Positions 20,295-29,860 of a DNA stretch of 64,000 nt are shown here, in pieces; position 1 is the stretch's first letter, and every line of letters begins with the position of its first letter. Both the position numbers and the translations under genes were made by a program. Below the pieces are notes generated by a model. It was not told the DNA's origin and did not search any database. It was given only the letters and a program-made list of their open reading frames with translations. This DNA is from Symbiodinium natans. Its lineage: Eukaryota; Sar; Dinophyceae; Suessiales; Symbiodiniaceae. The stretch is taken from contig CAJNDS010000113.1 of NCBI GenBank assembly GCA_905221605.1, positions 310,174 to 374,173 of the forward strand, read 5' to 3'.

Positions 20295-20395
20295 TCCTCG
20301 TAACTTGCTCCTCTCGATCCCCGCCTCGTCGGCACGCCCCGTCGCGGACCTGGCATACGCGATGGAGCTCTCAAGCTTAAGGATCCATGCACCTA
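20295..20395 (-). CDS. Coding exon, unidentified
   Basis: The minus strand reads KLESSIAYARSATGRADEAG then IERSKLRG. A GCCAG|GTCC inside could serve as an alternative donor. Confidence 0.5.
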
Positions 20396-20525
20396 TACTG
20401 CTTGTAGCCCTTCGAGTTTAGGGTCTAGGGTTTAGGGTTTGGGGTGCGGGGTGTAGGGTTTAGGGTTTAGGGTTTAGGGTTAGGGTTTGGGGTGTAGGGT
20501 GTAGGATTTAGGGTTTCGGGTATCT

Positions 20526-20610
20526 TTATAATATATACCTGGGCCCTGAAACAACTATGTATGGGAACACGTTCAGGGCCCCCAAGCATATACTATATAG
20601 GCACATGGAC
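20526..20610. mobile_element. Foldback family E, diverged copy
   Basis: ATATACCTGGGCCCTGAA ... TTCAGGGCCC ... GGCACATGGACCCTTAGGG. The right end matches the copy at 53.85 kb. Confidence 0.5.
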
Positions 20611-20916
20611 CCTTAGGGCAAGGGAGGTTAGGCTTGAGCGCTCGGGGTCTAAAGAGGGTTTTAGGGATTTCGGAGGTGAGGGGGGGGGGGGGGGGGGGGA
20701 GGGGGTGGGGGGGGTTCATGGGTTTAGCGCCAGAAGCCCCTCCTCCGCCCTTCCACCCCAAAACTCAACAAATACTCAAACCTTATTCAAAGCCTGAACC
20801 TCAACACAAGCCTTAAGCCCTAAACCCTAAACCCTAAATAAGCCCTTCAAGACTTCGCCGAACCCAAACCCTACCACCCTAATCCCTGAACCTCTGCCCT
20901 GCTGCACCCAAGGCTA

Positions 20917-21105
20917 ACCTAGGAATAAGAAGGGTGTGCCCTTTTGGGGGTTTCGGGTTTAGGGCTTAGGGTTTAGGGCTTAGGGTTTAGGGTTTAGGGT
21001 TTCGGGTTTAGGGCATGGTCCGGGGGCTTGATTTAGGGTTTAGGGTGCCCTTCTTGGGACATAAGAGAACCTTAGCCCGAAAAGAGAATACTGGCTGCCC
21101 TGGCT
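20917..21105. mobile_element. MITE family A split by a telomeric tract
   Basis: GCTAACCTAGGAATAAGAAG and GGTGTGCCCTTTTGGGG are followed by TTTAGGG repeats, then GTGCCCTTCTTGGGACATAAGAGAACCTTAG, the rest of the element, much altered. Confidence 0.5.
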
Positions 21106-21194
21106 CCTTTTGCCTCTCCTAGTTTAAGGTTTAGGGTTTAGGGTTTAGGGTTTAGGGTTTAGGGTTTAGGGTTTAGGGTTCAGGATTCGGCCTT

Positions 21195-21270
21195 GTAGGC
21201 TTTTCTGGCTCCTCACCTTCACCTGACAAGTGCAGAGACTCAGCCAACCGGAGCTGCCTATGGGGTGCTC
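21195..21270 (-). CDS. Coding exon, unidentified
   Basis: The minus strand reads LRLAESLHLSGE and EEPEKPTRP, with donor GAAG|GTGAGG after the first part. Acceptor AGGCAG|CTC. Confidence 0.5.
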
Positions 21271-21289
21271 TCTGGAGGTTCCAGAAGTC

Positions 21290-22040
21290 TTAGGGTTTAG
21301 GGTTTTCGGGCTTTGAGGTTTGAGGGCTTTCGGGCTTTTGGGCTTGAGGGGTTAGGACTTCGAGGGATCAAAAGATGCCCGACAGATGAGGGAACAAAGA
21401 GGTGCATGGTCCGGGGAAGTGATAGTTTAGGGTTTAGGGTTTGGGGTTTAGGGATTTTAGGGTTTATGGGGCTTTTGGGGGGCTGTGGTTTAGGTTTCAA
21501 GGGATTCAAGGGGTTGCGCACCCGCTGTGCCGGTGCCCCAAGACCCAAATCCTTAAGCCCGAAGCCCAATGAACTCCCTACACTGCATCCTAAACCGCTG
21601 AATCCTTAACCAACCCTAAACCCTAAACCCTAAAAACCTTCATCCCATACGGCCAGTTCTCTAGCCTAGGGTCCCGTTTGGGGCAAGCGCCCTCTAGTTG
21701 AATATACAAGGCCCCAATTTGACCTGTTAAACATAGGCTCCAGAGTGACCAAATCTAGCCCGGAACCCCAAACCCTTGGCCCCAAAACTCTCAAAAGCCA
21801 AAGTTAAGACCCTGCACCCCCCCCCGCCCCCAAGAAACAACAAACAAACTGGAGAACCCCAAAAAACCTAAAGCCATAAACCCTAACCCCGTGCACCCTA
21901 AAGCCCTAGCCCCCAGGCCCTAAGGCCTAACCCCAAACCTCAAAGCCCAAACTTAAACCCTAAACCATCAAACCCTAAAGCCTAGACCCTAAACCATACT
22001 AAGGGCCCATAGCCGCAAACCCTAAACCCTAAGCCCTAAA
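21290..22040. repeat. Degenerate telomeric repeats, no exon recognised
   Basis: Heptamer-like GGGCTTT, GGGTTTT and CCCTAAG variants in both orientations. The ORFs here are translated repeats. Confidence 0.7.
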
Positions 22041-22044
22041 CTCT

Positions 22045-22130
22045 AAGATTGTCCGAAGCCGAGCCCCCAGACTGCTTGAGCTTGAATCGCTTGAGACCAC
22101 ACCCTGCGCGCGCCACGAAGGCTTCAAAGA
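22045..22130 (-). CDS. Coding exon, unidentified
   Basis: The minus strand reads LFEAFVARAGCGLKRFKLKQ then SGGSASDNL. Clear non-repeat coding composition with a basic LKRFKLK stretch. Confidence 0.6.
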
Positions 22131-22340
22131 GAGGGTCTAGGGTTTAGGGTTTAGGAATTAGGGTTTGGGGTTTGGGGTTTGGGGTTGCAGGAGGGTTCAG
22201 GATGTAGGGGTTTTAGGGGTGCATATCTAGGACACTCATGAGGTCAAAAGGGGTTTAGGGTTTAGGGCTAGGATTTAGGGGCTTGTTTGCTCGCCCACGT
22301 CGTAGCACCTAGCACCAGCTGGTAATTGTACCGGTTCTAC

Positions 22341-22372
22341 CTTGCTGGATAAGCAAGGAGAGGCACTGGAGG
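22341..22372 (-). CDS. Short coding exon
   Basis: It reads PPVPLLAYPA on the minus strand between AAACAG|CCT and CAAG|GTAGAA. Confidence 0.45.
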
Positions 22373-22715
22373 CTGTTTGGATATCTCCCTAAACCCTAAA
22401 CCCTAAATCCTAAACCCTAAACCCTAGACCCTAAACCCGATGCTGTGGTGGTTGTTGAGAGTTCTGGATTTGTGGCTTTAGGGTTGTAAGGTTGTCAAAG
22501 GTCCTGTCAGGCCCGGAAGCGGGCCTGGGGGCCTTGTTGGGTTTAGGGTTTGGGGTTTGGGGTTTAGGGTTTACGGTTTGGGTTTAGGGTTTGGGGTTTA
22601 GGGTTTGGGGTTTGGGGTTTAGGGTTTAGGGTTTAGGGTTTGGGGTTTAGGGTTTACAGTTTAGGGTTAGGGTTCAGGGTTTCCGGTATTTCCTCGAAGG
22701 GTCTCCTGACCGGCT

Positions 22716-22790
22716 TCACGAGGTGCTACGATGCCCCTGCATTGCTGAACGCTGTGCTCGCAAATCAACATATCTGAAACTCTCCGGCAA
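22716..22790 (-). CDS. Possible C-terminal exon
   Basis: The minus strand reads PLPESFRYVDLRAQRSAMQG then HRSTS and a TGA stop at 22716-22718. Confidence 0.4.
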   Translation of the reverse strand: MPESFRYVDLRAQRSAMQGHRSTS

Positions 22791-22947
22791 TGGACGTGCA
22801 TGAGGTTTGGGATTCAAAAGTTTAAGGTAAAATCTCCCCGAACCCCCAAACCCCATACAGCATGAAATGCAAGCAAACCCCAAACACCAACAAACCCCAA
22901 CTCCCCCCCCCAACCGCCTGCCCACAAAAACTACAAAACTTAATCAC

Positions 22948-23005
22948 CCTTCGAAAAAATCGCTGGGCATCCGCAGAACCAACGCGCAGCCCAGACCTCA
23001 ACCCT
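22948..23005 (-). CDS. Coding exon, unidentified
   Basis: The minus strand reads LRVGSADAQRFFRR up to donor AGG|GTGATT. Confidence 0.45.
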
Positions 23006-23157
23006 GCACACCAGGAACCCTCAACCCCCGGAACCTCAAACCCTAAGCCCTAAAGCCGAAACCCTAAACCCTAGAAACCCTAAACCCTAAACCCTAAACC
23101 CTAAACCTTATGAACCCCCCAAACCCTGAACCCTAAACCCTAAAGCCTAAACCCCAG

Positions 23158-23244
23158 CTCCTCCTCTGCGTTGTCTGCCGCAGGCGCCGACACCTCCGGC
23201 GCCCGCGGCGCCGGCGGCGCCACCCGCGGCGCCGCTGGCGCCTC
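23158..23244 (-). CDS. Ala/Pro-rich coding exon
   Basis: It reads EAPAAPRVAPPAPRAPEV then SAPAADNAEEELG on the minus strand after acceptor GGGCAG|GAG. GC-rich (GGCGCC repeats on the DNA); an interdomain linker. Confidence 0.6.
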
Positions 23245-23296
23245 CTGCCCGGTTTGGGTTTAGGGTTTAGGGTTTAGGGTTGAGGGTTGAGGGTTG

Positions 23297-23352
23297 AGGG
23301 TACCATTGGTGGGCGGGTTTGGCTGAGGTGGCCGAAGCCGTTCTGTTGCACA
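23297..23352 (-). CDS. Coding exon, unidentified
   Basis: The minus strand reads PSVQQNGFGHLSQTRPPMVP; low-complexity linker-like. Confidence 0.5.
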
Positions 23353-23944
23353 GATGGAGGTTTAGGGTGTTTGGGTTTAGGTTTGGGTTTTCGTTTAGGT
23401 TTAGGGTTTAGGGTTTAGGGTTTAGGTTTAGGGTTTAGGGTTTAGGGTTTTGCGTTTCCTTGTGGGTAGGTAGAAGAAGGACCGGATGGAACTCGGCCAG
23501 CGCTGAAGGGGAATGTGGCGGTTCAGGTTTCAGGCTGGAGGGGGAATAGGGCTTGGGGTTTAGGGCTTAGGGTATAGGGTGCTAGATGAATGCGGCGGGT
23601 TCGTAGGGACCAGAAGCAACCCTTCACCCTGAACCCTCAATATCTATCATTCTGAGGGTGTAGGTTTCAAACAAAGAGTCCAATTTTTGCCCCAGAACCT
23701 GAACCTCGAACCCTAAACCCTAATTGGTTCAAACCCTGAACCCTAAACCCAAGACCCTTGGACTTGAACCCGGATGCCCGAAACTCCTAAGTCTAAGCCC
23801 TAACAGCTCTAGAGGTCAGGGGGGCATAAGGGGGTCTAGGGTTTAGGGGGTTTAGGGTTTAGAGTTTAAGAAAAACAAAGGTTCAGGACGGGGATGGGCT
23901 TAGGGCTTCGGGCTTTAGGGTCTGAGTAGGAAATGAGGCAAGTA

Positions 23945-24047
23945 GGCGTTCGGGTTTAGGGTTTAGGGTTTAGGGTTTAGGGTTTAGGGTTTAGGGTTTA
24001 GGGTTTAGGGTTTAAGGTTTAGGGTTTAGGGTTTAGGGTTTAGGGTT
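23945..24047. repeat. TTTAGGG array
   Basis: About 14 units, immediately beside the next coding island. Confidence 0.95.
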
Positions 24048-24054
24048 CATAATT

Positions 24055-24290
24055 TGGGCCTCCTTACATTTCTGATCTTGTCTTAACACACATGCATACA
24101 TGCACACGTCGTCGCAAGCTGCTCTTGCCGTCTCAGGGCTAGTAAGGCAATGAGCCTTGGAGAAAATATTTCGTGCCTCCGACTCATCGTCGCTGTAGCT
24201 GTCCTCAGAGCAGTCACTGGCTCTCTGTAGAGAAGGGAATTCTGTACAATACACCCTCCAAAGAAGTCTAATCCCTATTTCACGAAACCC
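24055..24290 (-). CDS. Long coding island (Ser/Asp/Glu-rich)
   Basis: The minus strand is open across the island: EFPSLQRASDCSEDSYSDDE, then SEARNIFSKAHCLTSPETAR, then AACDDVCMYACVLRQDQKCK. The acidic-serine stretch resembles a phosphorylated linker. The exon ends are not fixed and the family is unknown. Confidence 0.55.
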
Positions 24291-24639
24291 AAGCAAGTGT
24301 TTAGGGTCTAGGGGTTTCCACCCTAACCTCTCAATCTCAACCCCAAACCTGAACCCCCTTTTGCCAAAAAAACAAAAAACAAAAGTACCTCCGCAGCAAT
24401 TTTTTTTGTTTCTGTACGCAGCCCCCTGCTTACCAGCCTGCAGCGCTTAGGGTTCGAGTGGAAGGGTTCATGGTTTAGGGGTTAGGGCTCAAGGTTAGGG
24501 TTGAGGTTACAATCGGGTTAAATGACAATACGCCCTAACCCTAAACCCTACAATTCCCTAAACCCTACAACCCCGAAACCCTACACCCTAAACCCTAACC
24601 CTAAACCCCAGAACCCTATACAGCCCTGAAGACTGATTC

Positions 24640-24752
24640 GCAAAGCCAAGGCGCCCGATCGCTGTAGGACTTCTCAGACCGATTCGGACTCGGCTCCTTC
24701 GGTCGTCGATCCAGCAGAGCCCTGGCAGAAGCTCGCGGTCAAGGGGCGTTTA
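24640..24752. CDS. Coding-like island, strand unclear
   Basis: The plus strand reads TSQTDSDSAPSVVDPAEPWQ; the minus strand also has two open frames (one reads RRPKEPSPNRSEKSYSDRAP). The dominant strand of the window favours minus, but this cannot be decided here. Confidence 0.35.
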
Positions 24753-24999
24753 GGGACTAGGGTTTGGGGTTTGGGGTTTAGGGTTTGGGGTTTGAGGTGT
24801 AAGGTTTCAGGGCTTAAAGTTTAGGGTTTATAGTATATAGCGTTTAGGGTTTAAAAATTTGGGTTTAGGGTTGAAAAAATTGGGTTTAGGGTTTAGGTTG
24901 GCGGTTGGTTGGTTCGAAGTTCCGATAGGACAGGCTTGTGGGCTCAAGCCAGATGCGTAAGCTTGCAGGAGCCCAAGGTGTGAGGGCAGCATGCCAGCA

Positions 25000-25100
25000 C
25001 TGCCCTAAACCCTAAACCCTAAACCCTAAACCCTAAACCCTAAACCCTAAACCCTAAACCCTAAACCCTAAACCCTAAACGCCCTAAACCCTAAACCCCA
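25000..25100. repeat. CCCTAAA array
   Basis: About 13 units. Confidence 0.95.
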
Positions 25101-25194
25101 ACCTGCAGCGTTCTGCGGGGAGTCCCAACCTGTGCTGAGACACAAACTGTGCGCTGCTGAGCTTCTGCTGCCCATTCTCAATGGTAGACGCCAT
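25100..25194 (-). CDS. Possible first exon with start codon
   Basis: ATG at 25194 (context GCCATGG) opens MASTIENGQQKLSSAQFVSQ then HRLGLPAERC on the minus strand. Donors CACAG|GTTGGG or TGCAG|GTTGGG follow. If correct this is a 5' coding exon, and the next minus-strand gene upstream ends to its right. Another open frame crosses the ATG, so the start is uncertain. Confidence 0.45.
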
Positions 25195-25325
25195 GGCTCG
25201 GGAGAAACCTGAATCAGAGGCGCCACAGGTGGCCGACTGCTGTCACCGCTGATAACGGAGACCTTCGAGCTTATGCGGAGCATCTGGGGTCAAGAGGTTA
25301 TCTGGAGCCGTCAAAGGGGCACAGA

Positions 25326-25628
25326 ATGTCAGTGTTTGGTCTGCATGGCTTAAAGTTAGTGTGCCCCCCCTGCCCCCGGGGGCACTTTGGGGGTTCAGAA
25401 GGCGTCAGAAAAAGAAAGGAGCTCAGAATGCTTTCTTCTTCATTTTTTTCAGAAGAATCTCAGAAGGATAGCCCTGCTCAGGACTCAGACCTTTGGTCTC
25501 TCAGGCTCAGTTCCGAAGCGATTTCTAGACAACAACTCCATTCAACAGCCTCGCTGAAATTTTGCATCGCCCGAATGTTGCTTTCTCACAATTCCGGGGG
25601 ACCTCCTCAAATAGATCCCGCTGAATAA
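25326..25628 (+). CDS. Plus-strand ORF of about 100 codons, unidentified
   Basis: An open frame with serine-rich composition (SSSFFSEESQKDSPAQDSDL). No family, no repeat content and no flanking splice signals. It could be a gene of opposite orientation, an exon on the other strand, or chance. Confidence 0.3.
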   Translation: MSVFGLHGLKLVCPPCPRGHFGGSEGVRKRKELRMLSSSFFSEESQKDSPAQDSDLWSLRLSSEAISRQQLHSTASLKFCIARMLLSHNSGGPPQIDPAE

Positions 25629-25937
25629 TTTTCGGATGTTTTTTCACAATTACGGTGGACCGCACTAATCAGGATACAACATTAAAGTTTAGGGTTTAAG
25701 GGTCTAGGGTTTATAGGCTTTGTGGGGTTTATAGGGCGTCTAGGATTTACAGCGTGTCTAGGCTTGTAGGGCTTATCATATGGGGTTTATCGGGTTTATA
25801 GGTCTAGGGTCTAAACGCTTAAGAAGCCTTTATATACCCAAAACCCTAACCCCCCCAAACAAAAAAATGCCCTTTACACACCCCCAAACGCTAAACCGGC
25901 CCTATAAGCCCTGAACTCCCGAAGTCCCAGGCCCTTA

Positions 25938-26025
25938 ACTAGACCTGGGAGTAAGCTAGGAATAAAAAGGGTACCCTTTTTGGTTTTAAGGGGACTACAA
26001 GGGAACCCCAACCCTAAAAAAAAAG
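25938..26025. mobile_element. MITE family A, partial
   Basis: AGACCTGGGAGTAAGCTAGG ... ACCCTTTTTGGTTTTAAGGG ... GGGAACCCCAACCC. The right end is lost to a telomeric tract. Confidence 0.6.
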
Positions 26026-26499
26026 ACCGCCTAAACCCTAAACCCTCAACCCTCAACCCTAAACCCTAAACCGTGGCCCTACTTAACTTTACTCCCTGCC
26101 AGGGCTTTAGACGCTCAAGGCTCCTTGAGGAGTGTTGGGGTTTGGCTTCCGGCCTCCCCCCTCCCCGCAGCCCATTCGGGGTGTAGGGTTTAGGGTTTAG
26201 GATTTAGGGTTGAGGGTTTAGGGTTTAGGGTCAAGAAGTGTAGGGCTTAGGGTAGTGTGGGTTTCGGATCCAGTTTGGCGTGTGTGTGCTTGAGTTTCAG
26301 GCTACAGGGGCGGCAGGGGCGTCAGTCTGCAGGGACACCCTACACCACTAGAACCCCTCGGCCTTGAACGCTATAAGTTGAGGGTGCAGAGTTTGGAGAC
26401 TCTTCCACAACCCCTCTAACTTGTGCACGCTACACATTACCCGAAAATCTTCGAAGCCCTGCTGGACAAACTAAAACTCAAACTAAACCCCAAACTCTA

Positions 26500-26582
26500 A
26501 AGCACAGAAACTCTGGAAGTTGTTCGTCGCCTGGAGTTCTCATTGCCCGGGGAGCCTGAGAAATGTCGCTTTGCGGAAAATA
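26500..26582. CDS. Coding-like island, strand unclear
   Basis: The plus strand reads LEVVRRLEFSLPGEPEKCRF; the minus strand reads KLLFSAKRHFSGSPGNENSR. Both are open. Confidence 0.35.
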
Positions 26583-27524
26583 ATAGCTTCAGGGTTTAGG
26601 GTTTAGCTTTTCGGGTTTAAGGCTTGGGGTTTGGAAAGCCTCAGGCGGGCCCAAGGGTTTAGGGTTTCGGGTTTAGGGTTTAGGGTTTAGGGTTTAGGGT
26701 TTAGGGTGCCAAAAGTAGAGGTTGCAGAACCATGGGCCACTGGCTGTTCAGGAAAGCTGCAGAGGTTCAGGCGGTTCAGGCAACACCCTGAATCCTTCCA
26801 CTTCGCGAGCCGCAGGGTTTTAGGGTTTTAGGGTTTTAGGGTTTTAGGGTTTTAGGGTATACCTTAACTAAGCTAACCCTCAACCCTAAACCTTAAACTA
26901 TCCGAAGTACACATAATTCATAACTGTTCTTTGTAAACAGGGTGCGATGACGAAGCATCAGGATAATTTGGGGTATCCAGAAAACCTCCAGATAAACCAG
27001 TACCGATGAGCCCCGATCCGCATCCCAACCCCAGAATGTCGGGGTTTAGGCTTTAGGGTTTAGGGTTTAGGTTGTAGGGGGCCATGCAAACTAGAAAGGG
27101 CATCATGGCTAGCTGACATGGGATTAGGGGGCGGGGAGTGGGGGTGGGCGGGGGGGGGGGGGGGCAAGGTTGGTTTTCATTCATCTAGTTGAGCTCCTGT
27201 GTTACGTTCAGGGTTTAGGGGTTGGGGCTCTTAACCCTAAACCCTAAACCCTAGGCCAACTCTCTGTTTGTGAGGTTTTGGGGCAGAGGCGCCCAGTCTT
27301 CAATCCTTCGATCCGACCCCCCCGGCTTCCGGGTGCCTAAGCTGCTGAGTACCCTTTGGCGAAAAAAGGGTTTAGGGTTTAGGGTTTAGGGTTTAGGGTT
27401 TAGGGTTTAGGGTATTTAAACCCTTGAGTTATGGTAATGGTAATGATTATATAGAAGCCCGAAAGGTTCAAGGTTCTCTAATCAACGACTCAGTACAGCA
27501 GAATAAGGAAACCAGGATACTTAC

Positions 27525-27568
27525 GGACGAAAACCCGAACACAGCGAAGGACAGTACTGGCAAAACTG
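27525..27568 (-). CDS. Coding exon with CxxC motif, consensus donor
   Basis: The 44-nt exon reads QFCQYCPSLCSGFR on the minus strand. The acceptor is AACCCAG|CAG and the donor CC|GTAAGT. Phase 0 links it to exon 27647-27730 across a 78-nt intron whose core is CCCTAAA repeats. The CxxC may bind zinc. Confidence 0.65.
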
Positions 27569-27646
27569 CTGGGTTCACTTCAGGGTTTAGGGTTTAGGGT
27601 TTAGGGTTTAGGGTTTAGGGTTTAGGGTTTAGGGTTTAGACGAAAC

Positions 27647-27730
27647 CCTCAGCATGAAAGCGGCTGAGGCCACGCATCGTGGTTGAATCGACTGTTTGCA
27701 AGCAAAGTCGAGTAGATTTTCTGGTTTGTT
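27647..27730 (-). CDS. Coding exon with strong acceptor
   Basis: The 84-nt (28-codon) exon reads NKPENLLDFACKQSIQPRCV then ASAAFMLR on the minus strand. The acceptor has a T-run (CTTTTTGCAG|AAC) and the donor is AGG|GTTTCG. The downstream intron 27569-27646 is telomeric. Confidence 0.7.
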
Positions 27731-27804
27731 CTGCAAAAAGCTCTACTTATTGTGAATGAGTCCCTGCTTTCTGTAAACGGCGGTCAAGATAGGCAAAGGC
27801 AACC

Positions 27805-28090
27805 CTAAACCCTAAAAACCCTAAACCCCCTGGTTTTGGGGCTCAGGGTTTTAAGGGAAGTTCTCAAATGCCTCAGGACGGGAAATACAGCATTAAAGAG
27901 GCTACAATATGTACGTACGCACAGGAATATGTTTCCTACATATGTGTCCGTATTTCTTAATCCCTGTTCCCCTAGGAAGAAAAAGGATCCTTTTTGTTCA
28001 TATATTAGAAAGCCCATAACCCAAAAAGTAAAAAGGATCCCTAACACTGATCGAGATTTCGCGTGTGTGTTTATGAAGCCGACTAACTAA
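27805..28090. other. AT-richer unique sequence, coding status unclear
   Basis: Both strands have open frames of about 80 codons. The minus-strand frame is hydrophobic, and neither has a recognised domain. Confidence 0.3.
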
Positions 28091-28174
28091 TTGCTTCTTT
28101 GCAGCAGGCGGGCTGGTACCACCCTAAACCCTAAACCCAAAACCCTAACCCCTGAACCCTGAACCCTGAGGACC

Positions 28175-28242
28175 AATTTCGTCTGCCGTGGTACGGGTGC
28201 GAAGTCGCGCTCGACTCGCACCGTAGCTGCGCCTTCCAGGAA
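28175..28242 (-). CDS. Coding exon, unidentified
   Basis: It reads FLEGAATVRVERDFAPVPRQ then TK on the minus strand after acceptor AAGCAG|TTC. It lies upstream of the 27.6-kb exon in gene order. Confidence 0.6.
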
Positions 28243-28315
28243 CTGCTTGCTCACCCTGATGCCTTAAACCCTAAACCCCTAAACCCTAAACCCCCAAACC
28301 CCAAACCCCCAAACC

Positions 28316-28474
28316 CCCAAACCCCAAAACCCTAAAACCCTAAAACCCTAAAACCCTAAAACCCTAAAACCCTAAAACCCTAAAACCCTAAAACCCTAAA
28401 ACCCTAAAACCCTAAAACCCTAAAACCCTAAAACCCTAAAACCCTAAAACCCTAAAACCCTAAAACCCTAAAGA
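28316..28474. repeat. CCCTAAAA 8-mer array
   Basis: About 19 consecutive 8-bp units, one A longer than the telomeric unit, without 7-mers mixed in. Confidence 0.97.
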
Positions 28475-28589
28475 GTGAGGCTCTTTTAGGCTTTTTTGGG
28501 GGCCCAAGCGCCTTCTTACAGGAGGTTTTTTGGGGGGCAATTTTGAGCCTGAGGGATAGAAGTTGGGCTGGGCTAAATTGCCAGACCTG

Positions 28590-28880
28590 AAGATTGGTAG
28601 CCCAGTAGCCATCTGTTAATAAGGAGACCCTTTTCTGGAAGGGTTTAGGGTTAGGGGCCCGTTAGGGTTTAGGGTTTAGGGTTTAGGGCTTAGGGTTTAG
28701 GGTTTAGGGTTTCTTCCCTATTATACTAACATTCCTTGATAGGGATTTTTGTGCCCCCTTTATTATTCTAGTAAGGACTGTTACTATAAGGGAGAACATA
28801 CCAACGCGTGGGTTGCTTTATAAGGGACACCTTGAACCCCAAAAAGGGGTGACAGGGTACCGCTGGGCTACCAAGTAAGG
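28590..28880. mobile_element. MITE family F with nested telomeric tract and nested family B element
   Basis: Left end TGGTAGCCCAGTAGCCATC; right end ACCGCTGGGCTACCAAG. Inside, TTTAGGG repeats (28645-28710) are followed by a family B foldback (28711-28804: TACTAACATTCCTTGATAGG ... AAGGACTGTTACTATAAGGG), then the rest of F (GGTTGCTTTATAAGGGACAC). Confidence 0.8.
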
Positions 28881-29149
28881 CTTGTAGGGATTGAGTTGAT
28901 GCTCCAAACGGTGAGAGAGGTCGGGGTGTTCGTGCTTACAAAAAACAAATGGTGTTTCTTTCGTCGCACCCAAAACCCTGAACCCTAAACCCTAAACCCT
29001 GTTGGGCATGTTCACAAGCAAGCCCAAACCCTTAACCCAACGAGGTTTGAGGGTTGTTTACCAACACAAGGCAGGGGGAAACCCTAAACCCTAAACCCTA
29101 AACCCTAAACCCTTAAACCCTGTTCTAATTCTTCAGGCCCCTTTTGTAC

Positions 29150-29202
29150 CTCCGGGAGTCGGCGCGGCTGCTCCTCCTGCTCCTGCTACGCCTCCGTCGG
29201 GC
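29150..29202 (-). CDS. Arg/Ser-rich (RS) exon, block C
   Basis: It reads ARRRRSRSRRSSRADSR on the minus strand between CCCCAG|GCC and GGAG|GTACAA. RS dipeptides are the hallmark of SR splicing factors, where they follow RRMs. RRM exons lie upstream on the same strand (29.6, 32.9-36.2 kb). The opposite strand reads an Ala/Pro-rich frame, but the splice sites and context favour RS. Confidence 0.65.
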
Positions 29203-29204
29203 CT

Positions 29205-29325
29205 GGGGTTTAGGGTTTAGGGTTTAGGGTTTAGGGTTTAGGGCTTAGGGTTTAGGGTTTAGGGTTTAGGGTTTAGGGTTTGGGGTTTGGGGTTTGGGGT
29301 TTGGGGTTTGGGGTTTGGGGTTGGC
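29205..29325. repeat. TTTAGGG array changing to TTTGGGG array
   Basis: About 10 TTTAGGG units, then seven TTTGGGG units, with a sharp boundary. Confidence 0.95.
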
Positions 29326-29549
29326 CCGACAAGCATGACTGTGGAGTTGTTTTAGGGTTTTGGGCTGTTAGGGGTTTAGGGTTTAGGTTTCTAGGTGGAT
29401 TTAGGACGTGCAGGGGCCGGTTGAGACGTCTAGAGTTTCGGGCTTAAGGTTTTCAAGAAAGACACCTTCTGACCCTAGAATCTGAATGACAAGCCCCCAT
29501 GAGCCCTAAACCCTAAACCCTAAACCCTAAACCCCAAACTCCACCCTGG

Positions 29550-29633
29550 AAGCTTGACTCCTTCCATCAAACCTCCTGACAAGCTCGTCCGCGGCCCCCG
29601 CATCGTCCCGAGGGGCGTCAGAGTACTCCACAC
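29550..29633 (-). CDS. RRM-like exon, downstream of a telomeric intron, block C
   Basis: It reads GVEYSDAPRDDAGAADELVR then RFDGRSQASR on the minus strand, like RRM beta3-alpha2 (VEYSD ... ELVRRFDG). The 5' edge is acceptor CCGAG|GTG. Together with 29714-29755 it forms one exon interrupted by intron 29634-29713. A second frame (TEVWSTLTPLGTMRG) is also open across the junction. Confidence 0.65.
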
Positions 29634-29713
29634 CTCGGGGTTTAGGGTTCAGGGTTTAGGGTTTAGGGTTTAGGTTTAGAATTTTGGGTTTGAAGTTTTA
29701 GGGTACTCCACAC
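29634..29713 (-). other. 80-nt telomeric-repeat intron flanked by a 16-bp duplication
   Basis: The sequence GTACTCCACACCTCGG occurs at 29623-29638 and again at 29703-29718. Between them are only TTTAGGG-type repeats. On the minus strand each copy reads CCGAG|GTGTGG. Splicing from the first GT to the second AG removes exactly one 80-nt period and restores CCGAGGTGTGGAGTAC with the frame intact. Confidence 0.75.
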
Positions 29714-29755
29714 CTCGGTGTGAACATTGGGGCTTGGCTTCTCGGCGTTAAGGGT
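29714..29755 (-). CDS. RRM-like exon, upstream of the telomeric intron, block C
   Basis: It reads REAKPQCSHRG on the minus strand up to CGAG|GTGTGG, in frame with GVEYSDAP after splicing. The 5' end is not fixed. Confidence 0.55.
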
Positions 29756-29860
29756 TTTAGGGTTTTTAGGGTTTAGGGTTTAGGGTTTCGGGTTTCAAAA
29801 CCCTAAACCCTAAACCCTAAACCCTAAACCCTAAACCCTAAACCCTAAACCCTCTTAAGG

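Noticed and set aside
29550-29760. Duplication at 29.6 kb as simple satellite growth
   Set aside because: The duplicated 16-mer is unrelated to the telomeric unit and occurs exactly once on each side, which fits insertion with target duplication better than slippage.
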